From Monomorium pharaonis (lineage: Eukaryota; Arthropoda; Insecta; Hymenoptera; Formicidae), in contig NC_050471.1 of assembly GCF_013373865.1 (NCBI RefSeq), positions 8,469,307 to 8,533,306 of the forward strand: DNA of 64,000 bases, in the 5' to 3' direction. The notes below the pieces were generated by a model. It was given only the letters and a program-made list of their open reading frames with translations. It was not told where the DNA came from and did no database searches. The translations under genes and the position numbers were made by a program. Of this stretch, positions 1 to 10,359 are shown in pieces (the first letter of the stretch is position 1; each line of letters opens with the position of its first letter).

Positions 1-1009
1 GAACGAATCAGAATAAGAGCAGTCACGTCAAGTCGCATCCGACTACATCCGACATTAGAATCAACATCAAAATCATGAGCATCGCAATAGATAGATGACT
101 CACGAGTCTCATGACATGACCACCTTCGGTTTGTCCTTTTAGTATATGTTCTATGGGTTCGCTCATAATTTTTTATTTTCTTCTTAGAAAATATTTCTGT
201 TAATAAGCACCCCTGTCCCTTATTATGCAGCTGTCATTTATGCATTGGCAATTTTAAATCTTGTATTCACCGAACTTATTTTTTTGTTAACAAGATACTC
301 ATACTCCAATTGACACTTACAAAATAAAAACATACAATATAATGAATATCAATATCAATAAATCCAAGCATAGAAATTGTATTTTAAATATTCTTAGGTA
401 TTTTATGCTTTAATCCATGAAGCGTGTTTTGTGTGCAAATCCTGAAATATTTCCAAAAAATAAAGAAACAAATTATAAACTTTCCATACAGTACCAATTC
501 TTACAGAAAATTATTTTTTAATAGTGAAAAATGCAAATCTTTGAAATGCACATTTTTTAAGACACCTTAAAAATCATTAACTATCAAAATATATTCAGAT
601 AGCAAGAATAAAAAAATGGTCTTCCAATCACAAAAATTACCAAAATTATCATATAAAAATATATGCTGATAAGAAATTTTTCTAATTAAAATTCTATAAA
701 CTAAAATTTTGGCTCAAGTACATATAAACATTTTCATTTCTTTGTCACTTTTTATATATTTCTTGATGGTATAATTTTATTTAGGAAAGGGATAGGTAAC
801 AAATATGCTCTTTGTATAGAAAAAAGTTTGTAATAACCATCTATTTTCTGGTGCCGAATAATTATAATATATAAATGAAAATGTATCTTACATGCTATTT
901 ACATCCTTACACAAGATTGGAAATTGGATGTGATTTGCAAACAGAATTTCATGAGAAAAAAACTTATTTAGAAGGAAAAAAGCTTTACTGATTAGATTTC
1001 AGAACGCTG
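1..1009. other. AT-rich stretch, 3' flank of SPCS2
   Basis: No gene is supported here. The sequence is AT-rich with stops in all frames. The right part should hold the 3'UTR and polyadenylation site of SPCS2, which is read leftward. The first 150 bases are less AT-rich and could belong to a neighbouring gene outside the window. Confidence 0.5.
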
Positions 1010-2361
1010 CTACTTCTCCTTACGCTGTGACGTCAGACTGTCATGCATGCTCGTTACCACAGTTTCTACCAGTTCTGGTATCACCACGCCATTAACGTCA
1101 ATAAAATTCGCGACGGATTTGGTTACGCTTGTCTCATTAAAGATTCCCATTGACGTGCTCCTAATCGACAACACCAAATTGTATTTGTCGTCATATTTCT
1201 TTAAATAAGAACTTGCCTCCCAAATCATGTCTGGATTGAAACCTGCTGGATCTCTGAAAGTGGAAGAGATTATAACATCCTACACAATTCTACAAATCCA
1301 CATTTCTATTGTACATTAAATATCAAATACTACTATTTGTTATTTTTTCTCTCATAAAAAAGCTAAATCTTGGTCTACTCATATTTTTGTTACATTAGTA
1401 ATTTTTTACATTAAGTATAATTTTAATTTTAAAACTTTAATAACAAAATCTGTAATTAAACTTGAATTAGCACTTGGACAAAAGTTCACTTATAATAAAT
1501 GTTCCAAGATTAAACAAGCAAAAATGGCTTAAATAAAAGCATTAAATACAAATAAAAGTAAAAAATAAAAGTTTTATGAAATATAAACTATGTATACTAG
1601 ACTATATAAATTCACCTTTGAATTGCAACTACAAATATGCCTTTCTCTTTGTACGTCGTATACAAAGTCAAGAGACCCATTAGAAGGAAATAAAAGGAGA
1701 CGCAGGCTATTAAGACAGGCTTGGAAGCAGGGAATGGATACAAGTAATCGCACAGCAATGCTACGATGGCTATTGTAACGGCAACCCCACAAAGAAACAA
1801 TCTTCCATCAAGGAGAGAAAAATTTTCTATGTAGTTATATTTCTTCGTAAGTACATCCTTGACTGCATCGTCCAAGGCATTTTTCACGGCTGAACCATCC
1901 CACTTATTGATTTTTATGACCTGCAAAATAAATGCCATTAATTTTGTTTTGAAAAAGAAAGACATTTTACATAAAAAAAAATAATTATAAAATGGTATTA
2001 TAAAAATTATATAATTGTATTATAAAGTTGTACAGAAGCACGTCTAAATTTTTTAAGTAAAATATATATCTTGTTTAAAACAAAAAATATATATATATAA
2101 CCAAAGCTTTGTTTCAGTTGACAAAAATTTGCGAATCGTAAAAACATAATCACTGTAAAAAGAGATAATTGCAAAGCCGAGAAGAGAACCGTTCGAATAT
2201 GATGCCAGTTATTCAGAGTGCCATACGGAGCAACGAACGATCTTATTGTATCACGAAGTCAAGTATCGAGGTAAAGTGACATTTCTGTGACGGATAAGAA
2301 TTGATGAATTAGTTGCGACTTAGAAACATACGGAATTGTCTGGTGCACCCATTGTGACCAT
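1010..2361 (-). CDS. SPCS2: Signal peptidase complex subunit 2 (SPCS2 / Spase25)
   Basis: Non-catalytic subunit of the ER signal peptidase complex, which cleaves signal peptides from secretory proteins. Coding exons on the minus strand are 2332-2361 (first, tentative), 1616-1920 and 1010-1253. The second exon reads KINKWDGSAVKNALDDAV followed by two membrane segments, one ending in DYLYPFPASKP and one ending in LTLYTTYKEKG, the family hallmark. The last exon reads RDPAGFNPDMIWEASSYLKK and ends HDSLTSQRKEK. Predicted length is about 189-192 aa, against roughly 200 in flies and 226 in human. The first exon is a short guess: ATG at 2361, with a second in-frame ATG at 2352, in a good context and ending at a GTATGT donor in the right phase. 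No other upstream exon fitted. Family assignment is firm; the N-terminus is uncertain. Confidence 0.9.
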
Positions 2362-2557
2362 AACCTCTCGAAAAAATACACGTCGCGTCTTCTCGAAATA
2401 CACGTCAAATCTTCTTCTTCTTAATAGCCCAATGGATTTCCGTCCCTCCAGGGACAAAGGTTACACGACATTTTCCCGAAAAATGGAGGCGAAAAGGTTG
2501 GTACCAACGAAAACTCCTATGGGAACATCATTTTATTTTTTGTATGTTAGTAACACT

Positions 2558-2826
2558 GTCCATTTCTACCAACGTAGATTAACTTACTCTTTATCTCTTT
2601 CTAATTTTTGGAACTAGAATGAGATAACAATAGACCGAGATTAAAGTTATAGCGTTTTCGATTTGCTGACTCGACCTGACTTCGAGTCAATGGTTTATTC
2701 TTTTCCACTGCAAAAAAAGTGATAAACTGTGCAAGAAATGAAGATAAAAGGAACAGACCATTGACCCGGCTCGAGTCGAGTCAACAAATCGAAAACGCTA
2801 TTAATCTAAGTTGGTAGAAACGGGCT
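2558..2826. mobile_element. Palindromic MITE interrupted by a second MITE
   Basis: The outer arms read TTTCTACCAACGTAGATTAA near 2564-2583 and TTAATCTAAGTTGGTAGAAA near 2801-2820, which are reverse complements with one mismatch. Without the insertion at 2650-2800 the element would be about 115 bp. The inner element sits beside the right arm. Confidence 0.65.
2650..2800. mobile_element. 151 bp palindromic MITE with TTA target-site duplication
   Basis: Terminal inverted repeats TAGCGTTTTCGATTTG and CAAATCGAAAACGCTA, with complementarity extending about 50 bp inward. Flanked directly by TTA at 2647-2649 and 2801-2803. A 3 bp TWA duplication is typical of PIF/Harbinger elements; that superfamily call is inference. 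Confidence 0.75.
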
Positions 2827-2862
2827 TTAGTCAATAATAATCATTCTATATTTTTGTGACAA

Positions 2863-3402
2863 CTGGGGCTCGATTCTTGAATTTATTCGCAAGAGAAACG
2901 TATTCGCAAATTCTGTTCTTACAGAAAAGTTAGAAATTTATTGGCTATCGTATGGCTATTAACCAATAAACTTACAACTTTCTGTTAGAGCGAGTATTTG
3001 CGTATACGTTTCTCTTGCGAATGACTTCAAGAATCGAGCCCCTGGGGCTCGATTCTTGAATTCATTTGCAAGAGAAGCGTATTCGCAAATTCTGTTCTTA
3101 CAGAAAAGTTGAAAATTTATTGGCTATCGTATGGCTTTTAACCAATAAACTTGCAACTTTTCTGTTAGAGCGGGTATTTGCGCATACGTTTTCTTGCGAA
3201 TGAATTCAAGAATCGAGCCCCTGGGGCTCGATTCTTGAATTCATTTGCAAGAGAAACGTATTCGCAAATTCTGTTCTTACAGAAAAGTTGGAAATTTATT
3301 GGCTATCGTATGACTTTTAACCAATAAACTTGCAACTTTTCTGTTAGAGCGGATATTTTCGCATACGTTTTCTTGCGAATGAATTCAAGAATCGGGGCCC
3401 TG
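2863..3402. mobile_element. Tandem array of three 176 bp palindromic MITEs
   Basis: Cores at 2866-3041, 3045-3220 and 3224-3399, each exactly 176 bp, separated and bounded by single CTG triplets (2863-2865, 3042-3044, 3221-3223, 3400-3402). Each core starts GGGCTCGATTCTTGAATT and ends with its near reverse complement; only the last terminus is diverged. The interior is a long imperfect palindrome. No coding capacity. A 3 bp CWG duplication fits PIF/Harbinger-type transposition. Confidence 0.85.
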
Positions 3403-3661
3403 GCCTTTACATCGCATAAAATTCCGCGAATTTTAAAAGTTATTCCCAATAATTTAAATTTGTCACACGATCCAATATATTTATTTTACAGCATTTATTT
3501 TATAGCATACATTTACACGCAAAAAATATGCAACACATACGAATATACGTATTACAGCGTACTTATATATACATACACACACACGCGCGCGCGCGCACAT
3601 ACATATTCGGTTTTATCTATAAATATTTGTTATATTTATAAAAAATCCTATAAAAATTCTT

Positions 3662-6600
3662 TTAATAAATGTACTGTTTCGCTAATGCCCCTAAGAATTT
3701 GGCTCTACGAACTTTAATCGCTTCTGTTAAAATCTCATCGTTGTTGTTCGAGTTTAATTCCAGCATACCGATGACTTTAATCTGTAAAATAAAATTTTAA
3801 TAAAAAACAAAAGTGCAAAGAGAGAGATCTACGGATATTTAATACTGATTGCTAAGTTTAATAAATGTATATTATTTTAATATTTTATCTTTTCAATGTC
3901 TTAATGTAATGTGTATTTGTATTGTTTCTTTAATGTCTTAAATATTTAGTAAAATCCTTCTTAATTGGATAAACAAAACTATTACCCATCAAAATCAATC
4001 AATCAATCAATCAATCAATAATGGAAATGCTTTGCAAATACACATCAAATACAAGTGACATGGCAGTCAACATGTAAAACAATTAATCCAAAAGAAAATT
4101 TTTGTTAAGTAATTAGAGTAGATTTTTAATTAGAATAGGTATAGTTTTATGAGTATTTATATAGGTATAGTTTTTGATGAGTTAAATCCAAATTCGTAAA
4201 TAAAAATATTTTATCGTGTCTAGTTTTTGAGAAAAATAACATTGCTCTAGTTTACACCGAGCACTTGGTACGCGTATCAAGTAGTGAATTTAAGCTGATC
4301 AGCCAATAATTAAACACATTCACTAGTTATTTACTATTTGATACGCGTACCAAGTGCTCGGTGTAAACTAGGTCATTAAAGCTGTCAAAAAACTCATTTT
4401 AATCTCTTTTTTTTCCCTAAAAAAATCTGATGTAATAGAATTTTTATTTACAGATTTAAATTCAACATATCAAAAGACAAAAACAATAAGCAATCACTTA
4501 TTTTAAGATCGGTATTCATAGTCGAATCTTATTTTAAGATCGTCTCAAGTAATGTCTTAAGATGCTAATACTCTGTGATTAGTTGATGGCATCTTAAGAC
4601 TGTAACTTAAGATAATCTTAAATATAAGAATCGACTATGAATACCGGCCTAAGTCTTTTGACAAAAATTTTTTTCAACCAGTGTTATTTGACTTTTCGTA
4701 TATGTTACTGTTATTAAATTATTTAAACAGTTAATTGATTCGATTCAGTTATTTACCGCAAGTTGTTTTCTGTGATGTTCTCCACGTTTTGTATGCAAGT
4801 GTATAAGATACTCGAGTATCGTTGTGTCCCAAATACAATAATAATATGCATCCATAGCATCAGCCGGAGCACAACTCTTTTGATCACTAGCTGCCATTTT
4901 GAACGCCAGAGAATAATCTACTTCCTCCAAAAATTGGCACAATACAGTCGCCTGAGTGTAGCACTGTAAGTGAGCGCAACACTTGATCATCCTTCTAATA
5001 ACAAGATCATCTATTTGGTCACGTGGTATTGGTTCTCTAAACAAATCAGTGACTATCATGATTGCCATCAAATAATATTTCATTGCACTTTCGTAGTATA
5101 TTAGAACTAGAAGAAAAGACAAACCAAATGGTATTATTATTTGTATAATATGATATGATTTACGTAAGTATAATAGAAATATAATACAAAATAAGTATAA
5201 TACAAATCTAAATATGTATAATATTTGATATGGCCATTGCATCAGTCGCTGAATGATTATGAATAAATGACTTGTTAAAAAAATATATATTTAATAAAAA
5301 TATGTTAAAATAATAAATTGTAATTGATATTTTTTAGATTTAATTTTCATACGGATTTGATTAAAACATTATTTTTACTTAAGAATTAAATTGTATTTTA
5401 TTTATACATTGACTTCAATATTGATTTATTTATCCATTGACTGATACAGTGTCTTTACATATATTTGATAAGACAAAACATACCAAAATTAAGATCGCCC
5501 ATTAGCCTCAACCAAGGCACATTAGTAGGATAATATTTTAGAGCTTGTGACAATAATTGAAATAACAGTTCTCCAATATGTCTGATGTTATATGAATTTG
5601 CACTGTAAATATTAATTTTCACTGGTATCATTGAGACGTTAAATACGTTTGAAATAGATTAATCATGTTAAATAATGAAATTTGAAACTATTGGTGTAAC
5701 ATAAGAAATATATGTCACATATCATGTTTTATTTTAAAGGAACTACAGTAAATATGATGGTATTACAATATACAGGGTGAATTTTAATGGCTGTCCTAAC
5801 TTTTTCCCATGAGAAATGGGATTACCGACTGCAATCTTAGTACACACATGTACGGCATTTGCACATACATATGTCGTACATGTGTGTACTAAGATTGCAG
5901 TCGATAATCCTATCTCTCATGGTAAAAAGTTGGGACAGCCATTAAAATTCACCCTGTATACAATATATACAATATATGAAATACATACTTTGGTACTCCA
6001 GCAGGCCAAAGAGATAGATACTGCGTATGCAATTCCAGACTAGATTCATCGCGTAAGACATTGCGCAAACGAGCCAGTAACGATATCATCACAGTGAGAA
6101 CCATTGGTTCTCGTAATCGAGTAAGCGTAAGGACAATGCTAGTAGCAACATCTCTTGATGTACTAGAGTTTCCGCTGTTACTGCTACTACTGCGTTTTTG
6201 CGACTGATCCCTAGTGGGACCAAATGCCGCTAAAACTAAAACAATACATGATTTTACTTAACAGAACTTACTTGATCAATTTCTTATTTTTCAGTATAAA
6301 ACAATTAAATTAAAAGATTAAAAAAAAACTATTAGCAAAATCCATTCAAAGAAAAACTATTCTCCTTGTCTGAGTATATTATCGATTTAATAGTTTTATA
6401 AAGCTTGAGATAAGTTTTATCTATAAATATGGTTTTAATAAAAATACATACTCATATCCCATGCGTCCCGCGAAAACTTGCGAGTTCCTTTGTACTTGAC
6501 AACTTCTTGGCAAACACTGCTGATAGCAGCTGCAAATTCAGTGTAACTCCAACGTTTCTCTAAACTAGTAAGATAATCCCATTCAGCCATATTTAAAAGA

Positions 6601-9600
6601 AAGACTGTACAATATTCTATTACTTCTTGTCGCGGAATTAGCTGATCAGATGCTTGTAACGCACCAAGACATTGTTTACTCCGTACAATCATACTTTGTA
6701 TATCACCTAAAAAACAGTATTGTACTTGTAGCATATCAAAGTGTTACAAACATGTTTCTTTCATAGGCATTTTTTTAAACTCCACACATTTTCCTGAGTA
6801 CCAATAAAATTCTATTAAAATTTAAAATTTTAAAGAGATTTTTAAAAATAAAAAAATAAAAAATTCCAAGTTTTCTCAATTTTTTTCCGTTAGCATATAT
6901 CCTATTTGTCATACGTACAAACGGTCGTCACCGGCCAAGTATGGAAACACTTCCATATCTCGACAAGTAGGCATTCCCAGCTCACTAATTTACACAACTT
7001 AAAAATCAATGAGCCTCCGCTCTTTACATGTTCCTGTAGCTCTTTATCTAATATCATGAGAAGTTCAATGGCACCATCAAAATTTTTTGAAGTCACCAAT
7101 TCTCGACTTTTCGCGAGTAAAACATACGAATAATCTTGGATAAAGCCCCTGGGAAGTGACATTACTACACTCTGCAATGGAATGGGTAACTCCCAGCAAC
7201 CATTTACATGATACAATGGTTTCATTCGATGTTTCCCGTCCAGCTGAATCAATGTTTCACGGATTATATGAGAATCATATGACTCTATCAACTTTTGTTC
7301 CAGTTCAAACAGTTCGATTCTCGCGTTTTCTATAAATTTTAATTTTAAAAAATTTGTATAAGACGATAAAATAAAATCTTAATATCTTTAATGTTTTTTT
7401 TCCTTTGTCTCATAACTACTTATACTTACGTATATATGGTACAGAAGGAATACCCCAGTCATTATGTAGCAACAACTCTGGTATTTCTATCTTATCAGCA
7501 ATAATTGCTTGTTGAAAGACAATGATGTCTGTCTCGTCAAATAATGACACATAGGAAGGATTGTTACATATCCTTGAAGCAAGCCCATCTATAGTAGCAG
7601 TATTTACAAGATAAAGAAGGTAACGTGAAATTCGTTTTTTATCTACAGCTGTTGCTTTTTCCAGGACATTATCTAAAGCCTAGCACATAATAAAATATGG
7701 TTAATTTGTTATTTAATAACAGTTTAGAAAAACAATTTTAAAAAATTATATAAATAAACACAAGGAGATAAATTTTACAGAGAAAAAAACAAAGTAATAA
7801 AAAAAACTAGAAATTTTTATTTTCATTTAATAGTTAAACAGAAGTTAAAAAAAATTTTTGTTAATGAAAGAACTTAATTGAGAAATACTAAAAAATATAA
7901 ATACAAGTTTTTTACCCCAAAAAAGACATCCAGACCCTTTGTACCAGCTGTTTTAATTTCAGCCACATAATCACCCAGAATTACTTTGTCATCAAGAATC
8001 TTTCTAACTAGATTCAAGCACTCTATCTGCAGCAGAAGATCTCGGGCGACCACGATTTTCCTATTAACTAATCCACCTTTTACATCCAACTCCAAATTAT
8101 CTCTATAAACCTGTGGTATCTCCCTGAAAACATTATCTGCTTGCAAAATCTGCAATATATCCTGCAGATTTTGCATGTGTGTGAATATACATTACTCAAA
8201 ACATATATGCATAAATGCATAAAAATGCATAAAAGTATACCTACAGTGTATTGATCCCTGATAGAGGCGTGTAAACGTTGTGTAAGACTAAGCGTGACTT
8301 CTTCTAATGGCACCTCACATGCCAAACAACAGCCATCTAAGAATTCCTTTTGCACTTTACAATATGATAGCTCTTCTGTTGGATTAAAATTACTGTATAA
8401 CTCCTTTGCTTGCTCAATATGGCGTTTGGCCTCTTGATACTCCTGCCTTAATAAATGAAACATCGCGAGGTCATAATGTATCTAAAAGAATAAAACCAAT
8501 ATTCCAAATTATTCTCTTTAAAATTCCCTCAAGGACATTTATGTAATATTTAGCTTATGAATTTTATACCTGGCATTTAAACTCATCTATATTCACTAAG
8601 CACATATTTTCCCAATTTTGCTTAATCTCTGTACTGTCCTCAGTCAGCATTTGAAAAGTATCAAAAGACAGAACCTTTGGCTTTATATCGAGCATTTGTA
8701 AAATATTGTTTAGAGCACTTACACTGTTTGGCACTATTTGTTCAAACTTTTTAAAAATCTCCTCTAATACATTAGGAGGTAAAAACGTTGATTCCTGAGT
8801 GCTTGGGCTATAATAAAATTATTTCAAAAATTAAGAAAAACAATTCAATTCATAGATTCAAAAATCAAGATTACTTTAATCATAGCTCATAGTGTAAAAT
8901 TATTATTTCAAGTATTACTATTGTAATACTTGATATCTAATTTGTATTGTAGTAATATAAAATTACACACTTACATGTGAAGCAGCTGTTGTTTTGGTTG
9001 TTTATTGCCAAGAGCCTTACAAATAATTGCTCTTATGCACCATCTATGATATAAAACCAACGCAAACAGGAGTTGATCAGAAGCAGTTTCCATAAAGAAT
9101 TCTGGCATTGCACCAGGAATCTCTACCATAACATCCCCAGTGATATAAAATAAATCTTGCAATAACGTAAACTGTATCGGCAGAGGTAGTTTCTTTTCTA
9201 ATATGTCCAAATCCCATTTAAGGTAAGCTGCTACTTTCAGAGATAGTATCTTTAATGCTAAATTTCTATGAGACCACTTGCTTGCACCATTGGACTTTAC
9301 ATCATTCACCTCTACATCAGTTGCTTTAGGCTCAGTCTCTTTTTGATCGGAATTAATTGTCGTGAATTTTATTATTAGGTCTGTAGGTGATGGGTCTAAA
9401 AAATCAGGATGTATGTATAAAAACATGTTACTTAATGTAAAATTAATATATCATTTATTCAAAATTTAATAAATCAATTCTAAATATTTTATTGAATGTA
9501 TAAAAGATACAATTTATTGTTTGATATTAGACATTAAAAATATATGTCTAAATATTTATATAACCTAGGGTTGGTTGTTCCAACTTCTTCGTAATCTTAC

Positions 9601-9943
9601 CTATCAGGTAAATATATTTTGTCTTTATTTATTTAAGAAAGAAATGAAGATAGACACATGCTTATCTGGTAGATAAGTTTACCGAAAAGTTGGAATAACC
9701 AGCCCTTAATATTTGAAAAATATTTGAATAGTTAGAAATTTATATTTCTAATGTTACTTTCAAATGTTTTGAAAATATTTTTTAAATATATTAATTAACG
9801 TCAATGTGTTACAATTGTTTACCTGGGAAAGGTTTTGACAAATGCTTCTGCAGCAACGAGGGATTCAGTAAAAATTCAAACCACAATATCGTGTCCGGTG
9901 AGATCGGCACAGTGCCTGGTCTAAGCAGATCCACATCCATCAT
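3662..9943 (-). CDS. IntS8: Integrator complex subunit 8 (INTS8)
   Basis: Subunit of the metazoan Integrator complex, which cleaves nascent snRNA and other Pol II transcripts and carries PP2A. INTS8 is the PP2A-recruiting arm. Twelve coding exons: 9823-9943, 8975-9395, 8570-8807, 8245-8481, 7916-8149, 7430-7679, 6919-7329, 6452-6706, 5989-6229, 5484-5602, 4757-5106, 3662-3781. They sum to 2997 nt (998 aa; human is about 995). The N-terminus carries ILWFEFLLNPSLL, with the WFEF motif known to be needed for PP2A binding at residues 21-24. The C-terminus reads IRRMIKCCAHLQC, WDTTILEYLIHLHTKRGE and a final ALAKQYIY, matching the family. The start is ambiguous by one codon (ATG-ATG at 9943/9940). 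The last two introns carry three palindromic transposons (4247-4371, 4510-4646, 5773-5956). Divergent from POLQ. Confidence 0.95.
3992..4019. repeat. (AATC)n microsatellite
   Basis: About six tandem copies of a tetranucleotide, AATC in register, within the last INTS8 intron. Confidence 0.85.
4247..4371. mobile_element. 125 bp palindromic MITE in the last INTS8 intron
   Basis: Left arm begins CTAGTTTACACCGAGCACTT and the right arm is its near-perfect reverse complement, ending AAGTGCTCGGTGTAAACTAG. Each arm is about 34 bp. A truncated relative lies at 58968-58999. Confidence 0.8.
4510..4646. mobile_element. 137 bp palindromic MITE in the last INTS8 intron
   Basis: Arms CGGTATTCATAGTCGAATCT and its near reverse complement ending GACTATGAATACCG. 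It belongs to the same family as the outermost shell of the nested stack at 59938-60283. Confidence 0.8.
5771..5958. mobile_element. Tc1/mariner-like MITE with TA duplication
   Basis: The element at 5773-5956 starts CAGGGTGAATTTTAATGGCT and ends with the matching inverted repeat ending CACCCTG, flanked on both sides by TA. Inner arms include complementary CGACTGCAATCTTAGTACAC-type segments, giving a long hairpin. Lies in the INTS8 intron between the exons at 5484-5602 and 5989-6229. No transposase. Confidence 0.8.
9567..9706. mobile_element. 140 bp palindromic MITE in INTS8 intron 1
   Basis: Left arm AGGGTTGGTTGTTCCAACTT pairs with right arm AAGTTGGAATAACCAGCCCT, and complementarity continues inward. 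Lies in the first INTS8 intron. No second copy was noticed in this window. Confidence 0.7.
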
Positions 9944-10359
9944 ATTACATCGATATTATCAACAATATATCCACAAATAATTAATTTTTTGATTATGTTT
10001 TAAATACTCTCGTGAGATACCGTGCAAACATAACATCAAAAGCGTGGATCACGAAAAATGAACAAAGATTGTACACTCCATCTTCCTTATGTAGTTTTTC
10101 TTATGCGGGATTCACAATAAGAATTGATTATTCGGCTAGCGGTCAACTTGAACCGCTTGAAGTATTCTTTGATTGGTCAGTTTATAGAATTTTTTATTTT
10201 GATTGGATAAACGCTTTTGAATACTAAATAGGGATTTCCGACTACAGGAATTTCTTGACTCTGATTGATGTTGGCTTAATTGGATCGATGGTAACACTTG
10301 GAACGATTTAAATCGTCTCTCTGTTAGATTCGCCGAGAGACTTGTAGAGTGAGGAAATA
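9944..10359. promoter_or_regulatory. INTS8 / POLQ divergent promoter region
   Basis: Only 416 bp separate the two opposed start codons, so both promoters must lie here or in the 5'UTRs. The right half contains a degenerate palindromic element (10133-10245) carrying three ATTGG pentamers (inverted CCAAT boxes). No TATA box stands out. Confidence 0.6.
10133..10245. mobile_element. Degenerate palindromic MITE in the shared promoter
   Basis: The left part reads TTGAAGTATTCTTTGATTGG near 10157-10176, and the right part is a weaker inverted counterpart around ATTGGATAAACGCTTTTGAA. It is clearly related to the inverted repeat at 56185-56311 in a CUL4 intron. Confidence 0.55.

Larger units (their letters stand above)
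2362..3661. other. SPCS2 - INTS8 intergenic, MITE-filled
   Basis: Between the SPCS2 start and the INTS8 stop (both genes minus). It contains a nested palindromic element (2558-2826), a three-unit array of 176 bp palindromes (2863-3402) and a short CA/CG dinucleotide run near 3573-3598. Small open frames here are products of these repeats. Confidence 0.7.

Noticed and set aside
1590..1778. Plus-strand open frame over the SPCS2 second exon
   Set aside because: Antisense to a conserved membrane-segment exon.
2863..3402. CRISPR-like or satellite array
   Set aside because: The units are palindromic transposon copies with shared CTG junctions and no spacers; the genome is eukaryotic.
5816..6043. 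75-codon plus-strand open frame
   Set aside because: Mostly lies in the mariner-like palindrome at 5773-5956 and the adjacent INTS8 exon.
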